Notes: generated from the sequence alone by a model not told the origin. DNA of 52,271 bases from an uncultured Pelagibacteraceae bacterium (GCA_902521075.1 CABYQM010000007.1:1-52271); one strand, 5' to 3'; shown: positions 20,457 through 28,631, numbered from the stretch's first letter. Program-made: numbers and translations.

Positions 20457-21782
20457 ATGAAAATGGCCCTAAACAAAAGAAATATAAATAATATTTTTTA
20501 TATTTTTGTAACGACTCACTTAATTCTATGGACGATTATTCCTACGATCACAAACTCAAATTTACCTTTGGATACAATTGAAGCTTTGGCTTGGGGTAGT
20601 AATTTAGATTGGGGATTTAACAAACATCCACCATTAAGTGCATTTTTTCCAGAAGTTTTTTTTCAAATATTTGGACCACAAGATTGGGCTTATTATTTTT
20701 TAAGTCAAATTTTTGTAGTGATATCTTTTTTCATTATTTTTAAACTATCACAAGAAATTCTTAATGATAGCATTTTGAGTTTGTTATCAGTTTTTCTTAT
20801 TGAAGGGATATACTTCTATAATTTCACAACACCAGAATTTAACGTAAATGTTTGTCAATTACCTTTTTGGTGTTTGACCGTTTATTACACTTGGAAAATA
20901 TATATTAGTAAAAAAATTGAGCTCTATGATTGTATCTTATTAGGAGCTGCAGCAGCGTTTGGTATTTTATCTAAATATCTTTTTATATATTTATTAGCCG
21001 CAATAGATTTATTGTTTGCATATTTAATATTCTTTAAAAAATCTAAAAAATTTGATTTTAAATATTTAGTTTCTTTAGAAGTATTTTTTGTAATTTTAAT
21101 TCCACATATAATTTGGTTATTCAACAATGATTTTATTACTATCAAGTATGGTTTTGCTCGTGCAGGTTTGGATGAAGGACAGATGATAAATCATCTTAAA
21201 TATCCATTGATATTCACATTGAAACAAATTGGTATTTTAATACCATTTCTAATTTTAGTCTGGTTACTAATAAAAAAAATTCCAAAAAAATTAAATTTAA
21301 AAGATGAAAAACTTTTATTTTTAATATTTATTAATTTAGTCCCAATTGTTCTGGTTTTCATGACAGCGATAATAACTGGATCAAAAATTAGAACTATGTG
21401 GATGACCCCTTTTTACTTATTCTTTGGAACTTTATTTATTTACTTTTTGAAAGATCAAATAAACATTAAGAAACTAAATTCCTTTTTAATAGGATTTATA
21501 TTTTTATTTTTATTATCTCCAATTTTGTATGGTTATGTATCAATATCTCAGACTGATAAAAGGACTGATTATCCTGGAAAAGATATAGCTATAAAAGTTC
21601 AAATGGCATGGCATGAACAACATGATGAACCTATTAAATATGTGCTTGGCGATGAATGGACAGCTGGAAATTTATCATATCACATTAATTCAAGGCCTAT
21701 TTGGAAAGGCTTTGTAACAAAGCAAAAATTGAATTCATTTGATAAATATATGTGTATTGATAAGATTTGTGTTGGGTCTTAG
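20457..21782 (+). CDS. Membrane glycosyltransferase, GT39/ArnT (PMT_2) type
   Basis: The integral membrane protein has about 441 residues, with many hydrophobic helices and an early acidic loop (LDTIEALAWGSNLDWGFNKHPPLSAFFPE). That loop has the Asp/Glu and HPP pattern of ArnT-like, undecaprenyl-phosphate-sugar-dependent transferases. Such enzymes move a sugar from a polyprenyl carrier to lipid A, a polysaccharide or a protein on the outer face of the inner membrane. I place the start at the ATG at 20457; a GTG ten codons earlier is possible. A small membrane ORF and a GT2 that could supply the lipid-linked sugar follow directly. The acceptor is unknown. Confidence 0.8.
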   Translation: MKMALNKRNINNIFYIFVTTHLILWTIIPTITNSNLPLDTIEALAWGSNLDWGFNKHPPLSAFFPEVFFQIFGPQDWAYYFLSQIFVVISFFIIFKLSQEILNDSILSLLSVFLIEGIYFYNFTTPEFNVNVCQLPFWCLTVYYTWKIYISKKIELYDCILLGAAAAFGILSKYLFIYLLAAIDLLFAYLIFFKKSKKFDFKYLVSLEVFFVILIPHIIWLFNNDFITIKYGFARAGLDEGQMINHLKYPLIFTLKQIGILIPFLILVWLLIKKIPKKLNLKDEKLLFLIFINLVPIVLVFMTAIITGSKIRTMWMTPFYLFFGTLFIYFLKDQINIKKLNSFLIGFIFLFLLSPILYGYVSISQTDKRTDYPGKDIAIKVQMAWHEQHDEPIKYVLGDEWTAGNLSYHINSRPIWKGFVTKQKLNSFDKYMCIDKICVGS

Positions 21783-21784
21783 AT

Positions 21785-21889
21785 ATGAAATTCAATAAAA
21801 ACATACTTTTCATCGTCTTTATTGTTGCAATAATAGAGCTGTCTGGACATGGAATTGTAGCCTCTTTGCTGAGGTTGTTTGCAAGTTAA
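21785..21889 (+). CDS. Putative 34-residue membrane peptide
   Basis: A short ORF (ATG at 21785, TAA at 21887) sits two bases after the GT39 stop and four bases before the GT2 ATG, so it fills the gap exactly. The product begins MKFNKNILFIVFIVAIIELS and ends with SLLRLFAS. It has one predicted transmembrane segment (about residues 7-19) and Lys at the N-terminus. Its fit between two glycosyltransferases suggests a small accessory membrane subunit. No homology is recognised, and coding status needs conservation data. Confidence 0.5.
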   Translation: MKFNKNILFIVFIVAIIELSGHGIVASLLRLFAS

Positions 21890-21893
21890 ATAA

Positions 21894-22763
21894 ATGAAAA
21901 TTACTATTTTAACACCAGTTTACAATGACTGGAAATCAGCTTCAAAATTAATTGAAGAAATAAATGCAATTGTAAAAGACATAGATGCAGAATTTTCTCT
22001 TGTCATTGTTAATGATGCATCAACTGAGGAAAAACCAACTTCTATTTCCAATACAGAAAACCTATTATCTATTGAAATTTTAAATATTAAAAATAATCAA
22101 GGCCATGGAAGATGCATTGCAACTGGGCTTAAACATATATTTAAAAATAAAGAATTTGATTATGTAATTCCAATGGACTCGGATGGTGAAGATAGACCTG
22201 AAGAAATCAAAAGTTTTCTAGAATACATAAAATATGACGAAGGAAAACCAATAGTTGGAGAAAGAGTAAAAAGATCTGAAAATTTCATTTTTAAAACTTG
22301 TTACCATTTACATAAAATAATAACTTATGTATTTACTGGTCATTCGATAAAATTTGGAAATTATACGTGTCTTCCAAAGTCAACTGTTGAGAAATTAATA
22401 AACAATAAATCTACTTGGTGCAGCTTTTCTGGAGCATTGGCAAAATTAGAAAAAGACAGATCTTCCTCTCCATCTATAAGAGGAAAAAGATATTTTGGTC
22501 CTTCTAAAATGAGTTTTAAAAATTTAATTAAGCATTCTTTAGCAATCATAGCTGTTTTTAAATCTACAGTTATTATTCGATCAATTTTATTTTATGCTAT
22601 TTATCTAATTTTAATGGCTGATTACATAAGTGTTGTTACAGCTATTCCATTAGGTCTAATTATAGTTTTTGGATTATCAGTTGTAATGATTGGAAGAAGA
22701 GAAAATTTGGAGGAATTAAATAATTCTTTAAATAATATTGGAAGTATAGATACTATAAAATAA
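21894..22763 (+). CDS. GT2 glycosyltransferase, polyprenyl-phosphate sugar synthase type
   Basis: The 289-residue protein has a GT-A fold (ILTPVYNDW at residues 5-13, VNDAS at 39-43, catalytic DxD at D95-S-D97) and two C-terminal transmembrane helices (about 218-238 and 245-265). This is the layout of GtrB, ArnC and dolichol-phosphate-mannose synthases, which load a sugar onto a polyprenyl phosphate on the cytoplasmic face. With the GT39 enzyme two genes upstream, it forms a plausible two-step lipid-linked sugar pathway. The sugar is unknown. Confidence 0.85.
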   Translation: MKITILTPVYNDWKSASKLIEEINAIVKDIDAEFSLVIVNDASTEEKPTSISNTENLLSIEILNIKNNQGHGRCIATGLKHIFKNKEFDYVIPMDSDGEDRPEEIKSFLEYIKYDEGKPIVGERVKRSENFIFKTCYHLHKIITYVFTGHSIKFGNYTCLPKSTVEKLINNKSTWCSFSGALAKLEKDRSSSPSIRGKRYFGPSKMSFKNLIKHSLAIIAVFKSTVIIRSILFYAIYLILMADYISVVTAIPLGLIIVFGLSVVMIGRRENLEELNNSLNNIGSIDTIK

Positions 22764-22779
22764 ATTAATATAAAAAATT

Positions 22780-23790
22780 ATGAAAAAAACTTTACTAATA
22801 TTATCTGTATGTTTGTTCTTATTTTCAAATTTTTCATACGCAGAAAAACAACACACAAAAATGAAAAAAAAAGAGAAAAAAGATTTTGCACATTTCGTGC
22901 TTAAGGCCCAATTAGATAATAAAATGGTTTTTACTAAAAGAAATGTACCTAATCGTAAAGGTCTGTATAAGTTTTTTGATAAATTCGAGGATAATATGGG
23001 TGTCTCTGAAAAAGGAATTGAATTTAATTTAAGTTATTCAGACATAGGTGACAAGAATGATTGGGTCAGATGGGGTAAACCTGGTTTTGCTCAAAGGTTT
23101 CAAATTATGGAGCCTTACAAAGAAACTACAAAAAAAGGCAAAACAAAATGGTATAGGATTGCTTATTTTATTCCCAATGAAATAGATACTGAGCAACACA
23201 ATATCTCTTTATTTGATTTTAAGATGCTTTACGGAAAACCTGAAAAAGCAGTAGGACCTAGTTTCAACTATAACAATAATAAATTTATTTGGTTATTTAA
23301 TGGTCCTAATTATAGAGTCGCTAAAAATGAAGTTGGGGAGCAATATTTCTTTGAAGGTTATGTTGTTCATTTTGATCAAAAATTTAAACCACTAAAAGGA
23401 AAATGGGTAAATATTTTAGTTAATGCTAAATGGGCAAAAGATGGATTTTTGCATTTATGGATTGATGGAAAGTTAAGATCTAGTTATTTTGGAGATGTAT
23501 TAGGTGGAGCTTCTAGTGTGAGATTTAAATTTGGACCGTACAGAAATTATATGACTGCTGCCACAGATAAAGGTTTAAAAATAAAAGATGCAATTATTCG
23601 TTATTCTAACGTTGGTAAAGCTGATACCTGTGATGAGTTATGGAGTGGCTGTGACGAAGTAAAAGGACAACTAAAAAATCAATCTCAAGTTCATGGTGTA
23701 ATTGGTGTTGCTCTCTGTAAACCAGCTGACGAGGATAAAGAGGGTACTTGTGAAGATCTCGGCTATCCAGGAAACCCCAAACCTTTTTAA
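22780..23790 (+). CDS. Secreted polysaccharide-lyase-like protein (heparin lyase I fold)
   Basis: The 336-residue protein has a clear signal peptide (about 1-21, ending SYA). The body is beta-rich and jelly-roll-like, with WYRIAYFIPNEI, LFDFKM and a late FLHLWIDGKLRSSYFGD segment. These are typical of the heparin-lyase-I/concanavalin-like family (Pfam 'Polysacc_lyase'). A short C-terminal extension has four cysteines (DTCDELWSGC and LCKPADEDKEGTC) that could form disulfides. It follows the glycosyltransferases by 16 bases, so it may process, bind or modify the glycan they make. The catalytic residues were not verified and the family call is moderate. Confidence 0.55.
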   Translation: MKKTLLILSVCLFLFSNFSYAEKQHTKMKKKEKKDFAHFVLKAQLDNKMVFTKRNVPNRKGLYKFFDKFEDNMGVSEKGIEFNLSYSDIGDKNDWVRWGKPGFAQRFQIMEPYKETTKKGKTKWYRIAYFIPNEIDTEQHNISLFDFKMLYGKPEKAVGPSFNYNNNKFIWLFNGPNYRVAKNEVGEQYFFEGYVVHFDQKFKPLKGKWVNILVNAKWAKDGFLHLWIDGKLRSSYFGDVLGGASSVRFKFGPYRNYMTAATDKGLKIKDAIIRYSNVGKADTCDELWSGCDEVKGQLKNQSQVHGVIGVALCKPADEDKEGTCEDLGYPGNPKPF

Positions 23791-25068
23791 TTAAGCTCTA
23801 ATTGTCGGCAAACAATAGAAATCAGCAGTATCTATCTTTGAGTTATAATCCCTTTTCATGCTCCATGATTTTCTAACGCCAGCACTTGCAAGACTTAGTG
23901 TAGATCTACCATATCTATAATTTGTATTATCAATTGATCTCATTAATCTATTAATTCTCTCATCTTTCGCTGATGAAAATAAGTTTTCATTATTTTCAGC
24001 ATCTGTTAATCCAGTTAGCATCACTCCTGCTTTTTGATAACGATGTCCTTTTCTAAAAATTACTTTTAAGACAGATAAAGCATTTTTTACTATCTCTATA
24101 CTATTGTTAGTTGCTATAGGAAAATCAACAGTTCTGGAGTTTGAATAAAAACCAAATTGTTTTTGAAATGGACTTGTTCTAACAAATACCATAACTGCTT
24201 TTGCAACAAGGTTTTCAGATCTTATCTTTTCTGATGCATTTAAACAATAACTAGCAACAGCTTCTTCAAGTTCCTGAAATCTCTCTATTCTTTTTCCAAA
24301 TGATCTCGATACTACACAGCTTTTTCTTTTTGATGCAGTTTTTTCTAAATCAATACAAGGTACACCCCTAAGTTCCATTGCAGTTCTTGAACTTAGAACA
24401 TTTGAGGATTTTTTAATCCAGGTGTTTGATTTATTTTTTAATTGTTTAGCATTATAAATTCCATTTTTTTGATAAAACTTTGTCATCTGTCTTCCAACAC
24501 CCCAAACATCGTTAATATCAATTTTTTCAAGAATAGGATCGAGATTTTCTATTCCAATTAAACTTGTAACACCTGATTGTTTTTTCTTAGCTATATGATT
24601 TGCAACTTTGCTTAAAGTTTTAGTTTTAGCTATTCCTATACTTGTTGGAATACCAGTCCACTTTAAAACTGTTTCTCTAATTTCTCTTCCAACTTGCTCT
24701 ACTTCATTATCAGAAAAATTTGATAAATCCATAAATGCTTCATCAATTGAATAAACTTCAATATCGGAGTTAAATCTTTTTAAAGTTCTCATTACTCTTC
24801 TAGATAAATCTCCATATAAAGAATAATTTGATGAGAATACTTGTACATCATTTTTGATAATAATATCTTTTGCTTTAAAGTAAGGTTCACCCATTTTAAT
24901 TCCCAAAGCTTTTGCTTCAGTGGATCTTGAAACTATACAGCCATCATTATTAGATAAAACCACAACAGGTTTTTTTCTTATTTTTGGATTAAATAGTCTT
25001 TCACAAGAAACATAGAAAGAATTACAGTCAACTAGTGCTAATTTTTTAGTGTACTGAATGTATGACAT
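23791..25068 (-). CDS. umuC: DNA polymerase V catalytic subunit UmuC
   Basis: The 425-residue Y-family translesion polymerase has its catalytic carboxylates at D14 (LVDCNSFYVSCE) and D109-E110 (VYSIDEAFMDLS), plus SNNDGCIVSRS near 39-49 and helix-hairpin-helix motifs near VWGVGRQM. The C-terminal little-finger domain is complete. With UmuD' it copies past damaged bases at the cost of mutation. Its start lies 23 bases inside the 3' end of umuD, so the two are one operon. Its stop abuts the stop of the convergent lyase-like gene. Confidence 0.95.
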   Translation of the reverse strand: MSYIQYTKKLALVDCNSFYVSCERLFNPKIRKKPVVVLSNNDGCIVSRSTEAKALGIKMGEPYFKAKDIIIKNDVQVFSSNYSLYGDLSRRVMRTLKRFNSDIEVYSIDEAFMDLSNFSDNEVEQVGREIRETVLKWTGIPTSIGIAKTKTLSKVANHIAKKKQSGVTSLIGIENLDPILEKIDINDVWGVGRQMTKFYQKNGIYNAKQLKNKSNTWIKKSSNVLSSRTAMELRGVPCIDLEKTASKRKSCVVSRSFGKRIERFQELEEAVASYCLNASEKIRSENLVAKAVMVFVRTSPFQKQFGFYSNSRTVDFPIATNNSIEIVKNALSVLKVIFRKGHRYQKAGVMLTGLTDAENNENLFSSAKDERINRLMRSIDNTNYRYGRSTLSLASAGVRKSWSMKRDYNSKIDTADFYCLPTIRA

Positions 25069-25441
25069 AGGTGACTACTCCCCAAATAAAAATATCTTGT
25101 TCTTCATTAATTAAAATTCGATCAGAAAATTCTTTAGATCCTGACGTTAAAAATTGTTTATCTTTTTCTTTAACTAAAGTTTTAACAACGAGTTCATCGT
25201 GAACATTTGCTATGACAGTTGAAAAATTTTTTGGAGTTAAGCTTTTGTCTACAACTAATAAATCACCATCATTTATTCCAACATCCACCATTGATTTTCC
25301 TTGAACTCTTATGATGAAAGTTGCCGGAACATTTTTGATTAGATGTACGTTTAAATCTATATCTTCTTCTATGTAGTCAGTTGCAGGGGAAGGAAAACCA
25401 GCTCCTGCTTTATGTAAATAATAAGGTATTGTTAGCTTCAT
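25046..25441 (-). CDS. umuD: Translesion synthesis accessory protein UmuD (S24 protease)
   Basis: The 131-residue LexA-like self-cleaving protein has an Ala-Gly cleavage site in KAGAGFPSP, a catalytic Ser in QGKSMVD and a catalytic Lys in ELVVKTL. Cleavage to UmuD' activates polymerase V. I set the start at the ATG at 25441. A longer TTG-initiated reading from 25492 is unlikely, because it would begin in the -35 hexamer and run through the operator. The ATG start also matches E. coli UmuD in length. It heads the umuDC operon under a LexA-type box. Confidence 0.92.
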   Translation of the reverse strand: MKLTIPYYLHKAGAGFPSPATDYIEEDIDLNVHLIKNVPATFIIRVQGKSMVDVGINDGDLLVVDKSLTPKNFSTVIANVHDELVVKTLVKEKDKQFLTSGSKEFSDRILINEEQDIFIWGVVTYVIHSVH

Positions 25442-25445
25442 AAGT

Positions 25446-25460
25446 GTTCTTGTTTTGTTC
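25446..25460 (-). promoter_or_regulatory. LexA box (SOS operator) of umuDC
   Basis: The minus strand reads GAACAAAACAAGAAC, an exact GAAC-N7-GAAC direct repeat (GTTC-N7-GTTC on the plus strand). This is the established alphaproteobacterial LexA site. It lies 4 bases before the umuD ATG and immediately after the promoter -10, where repressor binding would block initiation. lexA itself is not in the window. Confidence 0.88.
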
Positions 25461-25463
25461 TTA

Positions 25464-25492
25464 TTAGTACATGAGTTATACAATAGTGTCAA
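25464..25492 (-). promoter_or_regulatory. Promoter of umuDC
   Basis: On the minus strand, TTGACA (plus 25487-25492) is a perfect -35. A 17-base spacer separates it from TACTAA (plus 25464-25469), a weak -10. Transcription would begin inside the LexA box, leaving a very short leader before the ATG at 25441. A consensus -35 with a weak -10 and an overlapping operator fits a tightly repressed SOS promoter. Confidence 0.7.
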
Positions 25493-25516
25493 TTAGGTTG
25501 TATTTTGAGTCTGTAA

Positions 25517-25538
25517 GTGAATCAAAAGTGAATCAAAA
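25517..25538. repeat. Tandem 11-bp repeat between umuD and the cupin gene
   Basis: GTGAATCAAAA occurs twice head-to-tail, followed by a partial third copy starting CGTGAA. It lies 93 bases before the cupin ATG and 25 bases before the umuDC -35, in the only shared upstream region of these two units. It could be a binding site for a regulator of either. It could also be replication slippage in A-rich sequence. Confidence 0.4.
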
Positions 25539-25630
25539 CGTGAACATCCAAAACCATATTTTGTGCTATTGTGGATAACTTAAACCATTAGTAGTCTATA
25601 ATCCTAATTTAATTATAAAAGGAGAGAAGT

Positions 25631-25981
25631 ATGAGTTCAATTGAAGTTAAAAGTTTTGATAATCCAGATGAAAGCAATACCAGTTTCAACAATGCCAAAA
25701 TGGATATCGTAAAAGTGGGAGATCAAAGAGTAATGAGATTAGTTTTGCAGCCAGGATGGAAATGGTCACAAGATATTAAACCAACTGTAGGAACTGATAG
25801 CTGTAAAGCAAAACATCTTGGAGTAATAGTTTCAGGAGCAGTTTGCGCCAAACATGATGATGGAACAGAATTAACATATAAAGCAGGTGATGCATATTCA
25901 ATTGACCCAGGTCATGACGGCTGGGTAGTTGGTGATAAGCCAGCAGTTGTTTATGAGTTTCATGGAAAATGGGGAGAATAA
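25631..25981 (+). CDS. Cupin-domain protein
   Basis: The 116-residue protein is a single beta-barrel cupin. It contains LQPGWKWSQDIKP (start of cupin motif 1), HLGVIVSGAVCAKHDDGTE (rest of motif 1) and KAGDAYSIDPGHDGWVVGDKP (motif 2), with a histidine in motif 2 that could bind a metal. No enzymatic function can be named. It starts a four-gene run (cupin, GFA protein, glycerate kinase, TolC-like) with gaps of 0-5 bases, and a good ribosome site GGAGAG precedes the ATG. The partner genes do not point clearly to one pathway. Confidence 0.8.
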   Translation: MSSIEVKSFDNPDESNTSFNNAKMDIVKVGDQRVMRLVLQPGWKWSQDIKPTVGTDSCKAKHLGVIVSGAVCAKHDDGTELTYKAGDAYSIDPGHDGWVVGDKPAVVYEFHGKWGE

Positions 25982-25984
25982 TTA

Positions 25985-26350
25985 ATGCCGAAACTAACAT
26001 GTCATTGTGGATGTGTAGAAGCAGAAATTAATGTTCCAATTAATGAATTACCAAAAATTGTAAGATGTAACTGCTCTATATGTAAAAGAAAAAATGCAAC
26101 AATGGGAATGGTTAAAAATGAAGATTTTAAAGTTACTAAGGGAGAAGATAAATTAAAACTTTATCAGTACCATACGAAAGTTGCTAATCATTACTTTTGT
26201 ATTGAATGTGGAATTTACACACATCATAACCCAAGAAGTGCACCCGCCATGACTGGATTCAATTTAGGTTGTGTAGACGAAGTTAAAGTCGATGATTTAA
26301 AAGACGTTGTTTTCTTTGATGGTTTAAACCATCCACTTGACCAAAAATAG
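25985..26350 (+). CDS. GFA/CENP-V-fold zinc protein
   Basis: The 121-residue protein belongs to the glutathione-dependent-formaldehyde-activating (Gfa) fold. Zinc-binding cysteines are visible at C6, C8 (CHCGC), C28, C30, C33 (CNCSIC) and C72, C75 (CIECG), followed by YTHHNPRS. Most members have no proven activity, and the Gfa formaldehyde-glutathione role applies to one branch only. It follows the cupin gene by three bases and precedes the glycerate kinase by five. It is probably a thiol-, zinc- or glutathione-linked detoxification protein, but the substrate is unknown. Confidence 0.85.
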   Translation: MPKLTCHCGCVEAEINVPINELPKIVRCNCSICKRKNATMGMVKNEDFKVTKGEDKLKLYQYHTKVANHYFCIECGIYTHHNPRSAPAMTGFNLGCVDEVKVDDLKDVVFFDGLNHPLDQK

Positions 26351-26355
26351 ATTAA

Positions 26356-27282
26356 ATGAATTCAGTTGAGGATTGTTTAAATAAAGTAAAAAAAGATTGT
26401 TATAAGTTTATTAAAACACAAGAAACATATTCAGATAAATTTAAAAACAAAGACAAGATGTTAAAAGATTATCTTGTTCCAATGAGTTTTTGGATTGCAA
26501 AAAAAACAAATATAAAGAAACCTTATATTGTTGGTTTAACAGGAGGACAAGGAACTGGAAAAACTACTATAAGCTCAATCTTAATGATAATTTTAAAGAA
26601 ATATTTTAAGTTAAAAGTTTTCAAAATATCAATTGATGATATTTACAAAACTAAGAAAGATAGAATAAAATTATCAAAAAAAATTCATCCATTATTATTA
26701 ACAAGGGGTGTACCTGGAACCCATGATATAAATTATATGTCTAGCTTTATTAAAAAAGCAAATTCTAGAAAATTTAGATCAATAATATTGCCCAAGTTCG
26801 ATAAGGCAATTGATGACAGATTTACAAAAAAAAATTGGTACAAAGTAAATAGCAGACCAGATGTAATTATTTTTGAAGGTTGGTGTGTTGGAGCAAGACC
26901 TGAAAGCTTAAAAACATTAAAAAAAAGTGTAAATATGATGGAAAAAAATGATGATAATAAATTAATTTGGAGAAAACATGTTAATGACCAGCTAAAAAAA
27001 GGATACAAGAAACTTTATAGTAAGCTCGATTGTTTATTATTTTTAAGGGCAAAAAATTTTAGTTTATTACAAAAGTGGAGAGTTATTCAGGAAAAAAAAC
27101 TTAAATTAAAAAATAAGAATAAAAAAACAAAACAAAAAATTATGACAAAAAAGGAAGTTTTAAAATTTATGCAAACTTACCAGAGAATTACACAGAATAT
27201 GTTTAAATATGCGCCAAAATACGCATCTATAATTATTAAATTAAATTCTAATCATCAAATTAATTCTGTAAAGTACAACTAA
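26356..27282 (+). CDS. D-glycerate 3-kinase-like P-loop kinase
   Basis: The 308-residue kinase of the uridine kinase/phosphoribulokinase superfamily has Walker A GGQGTGKT (63-70). The segment SIDDIYKTKKDR, RGVPGTHD and IFEGWCVGARP fit the plant GLYK/yeast Tda10/YggF-like glycerate 3-kinase family. The product would be 3-phosphoglycerate, linking glycerate (for example from glycolate or serine metabolism) to central carbon flow. This fits an organism with glycine and serine needs. Its stop overlaps the tolC-like start by one base (TAATG). The substrate is inferred from the family. Confidence 0.8.
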   Translation: MNSVEDCLNKVKKDCYKFIKTQETYSDKFKNKDKMLKDYLVPMSFWIAKKTNIKKPYIVGLTGGQGTGKTTISSILMIILKKYFKLKVFKISIDDIYKTKKDRIKLSKKIHPLLLTRGVPGTHDINYMSSFIKKANSRKFRSIILPKFDKAIDDRFTKKNWYKVNSRPDVIIFEGWCVGARPESLKTLKKSVNMMEKNDDNKLIWRKHVNDQLKKGYKKLYSKLDCLLFLRAKNFSLLQKWRVIQEKKLKLKNKNKKTKQKIMTKKEVLKFMQTYQRITQNMFKYAPKYASIIIKLNSNHQINSVKYN

Positions 27283-28574
27283 TGAAAAAAATATTAATAA
27301 TAATTTTTAGTTTTTTTTGCTTAACAGCTCAATCGCTTGCTGTCACATTATATGAAGCATTAAATGAAACTTACAATAACAATAAACAATTAAATGCTGA
27401 GAGAGAAAATATAAAAGCCTCAGAAGAAGATCTGAATATTTCAAAAGCCGATTATATGCCTTCCTTGAGTTTAAGTGGGTCAAAGAGCCTTGAGGAAACA
27501 AATAAACTGACAAATCAGAGTGGTGGTGATGCAACTATTAGCGATTCTGATCCATTCACAACATCCATTAAATTAGAGCAAACGTTATTGGATTTTGGGA
27601 GAGACCTTAATTATGAAAAGAATTTAATAGGTTTAGAACTTTCAAAAGCAAAATTATTTAAAAAAGAACAGGATGTTCTTTACAGTGCAATAGAAGCTTT
27701 TACATCTGTAATTTTATCAAGAGAAAAAGTTGCGATTAATAGACAAAATTTAAACTTACTTATTAAACAACTTGAAAATGATAAAGTTAGATTAGATAGA
27801 GGACAAATAAAAACTGCGGATTTGTCACAAACTGAATCTTCCCTTGCGGGAGCAAGCGCTCAACTAACTCAAGCAAGAAGCGAATTAATGATTAATAAAT
27901 TAAATTACGAAAATATTATTGGTAAACTTTTAAATACAAATGAATTAAAAAAGACAAACAGAGCAATTGTAGGAGTTCCAAGTGAACTGAGTACAGCAAT
28001 CAATTTAGCAAGAGAGAACAACCCAGATATAATGATCGCTAAAATAGAATTAAATCAGTCTGAAATGGATATTGCAATTGCTGAAAGTGACTTAAAACCT
28101 AGTGCATCTTTATCTTTAGAAAGATCATATGCTGAGGATTTTAGTTCAACTTATGACCAAAGAGAAAAGGATACACTTAAAGCAACAATTAGCTGGCCAT
28201 TTTATTCAGGTGGAAGTAAACGTGCAAAAATAAACAAGAATACAAATCTTAAAACTAGAAAAATTTTGTTATTTGAGGATGCTGTAAAAACTACTGAAAA
28301 GAATGTTGGAAGTGCTTGGTCAAATCTTGAAGCATCTAAAAGTTTTTTAAATTCGGTAAGATCTCAAGTTAGAGCAGCAAAAATTGCTAACGAAGGAATA
28401 GCTGCAGAGTATGAAAGAGGTTCAAGAACAACGCTAGATGTTATTCAATCAAACTCTTTGTTATTGGCTGCAAAAATTTCTCTGGCAGAATCTGAGAGAA
28501 ATAATCTTATCGCCCAATATAATGTTCTAAAAGCTATTGGTTTATTGAATAGTGAATACCTAAAACTTAAGTAA
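27282..28574 (+). CDS. tolC: TolC-family outer-membrane efflux protein
   Basis: The 430-residue protein has a signal peptide (about 1-20, ending SLA) and two long repeats of helical and beta segments, as in TolC/OMF trimeric channels (LYEALNETYNNNKQLNAERE at the start, ARENNPDIMIAKIELNQSEMDIAIAESDLKPS at the second repeat). It forms the outer-membrane exit of type I secretion and multidrug efflux systems. No matching inner-membrane transporter or adaptor is in this window. It is last in the cupin-led run. Confidence 0.9.
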   Translation: MKKILIIIFSFFCLTAQSLAVTLYEALNETYNNNKQLNAERENIKASEEDLNISKADYMPSLSLSGSKSLEETNKLTNQSGGDATISDSDPFTTSIKLEQTLLDFGRDLNYEKNLIGLELSKAKLFKKEQDVLYSAIEAFTSVILSREKVAINRQNLNLLIKQLENDKVRLDRGQIKTADLSQTESSLAGASAQLTQARSELMINKLNYENIIGKLLNTNELKKTNRAIVGVPSELSTAINLARENNPDIMIAKIELNQSEMDIAIAESDLKPSASLSLERSYAEDFSSTYDQREKDTLKATISWPFYSGGSKRAKINKNTNLKTRKILLFEDAVKTTEKNVGSAWSNLEASKSFLNSVRSQVRAAKIANEGIAAEYERGSRTTLDVIQSNSLLLAAKISLAESERNNLIAQYNVLKAIGLLNSEYLKLK

Positions 28575-28616
28575 TTTAACGATTTTAAGCTATTTTGAGA
28601 AATATATTGCCAATGA

Positions 28617-28631
28617 GAACAAAATGTGTAC
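28617..28631 (+). promoter_or_regulatory. Possible imperfect LexA box upstream of recA
   Basis: GAACAAAATGTGTAC is GAAC-N7-GTAC, one base off the alphaproteobacterial GAAC-N7-GAAC site. It matches the umuD operator at 11 of 15 positions, including the first eight. It lies 50 bases before the recA ATG, over a possible -10 (CAAAAT) that follows TTGAGA at 28595-28600. The spacing is loose (19), so this is a candidate only. Confidence 0.35.

Noticed and set aside
25442..25492. Longer umuD start at a TTG 17 codons upstream
   Set aside because: It would start inside a consensus -35 hexamer and translate through the LexA box; the ATG at 25441 gives the family length.
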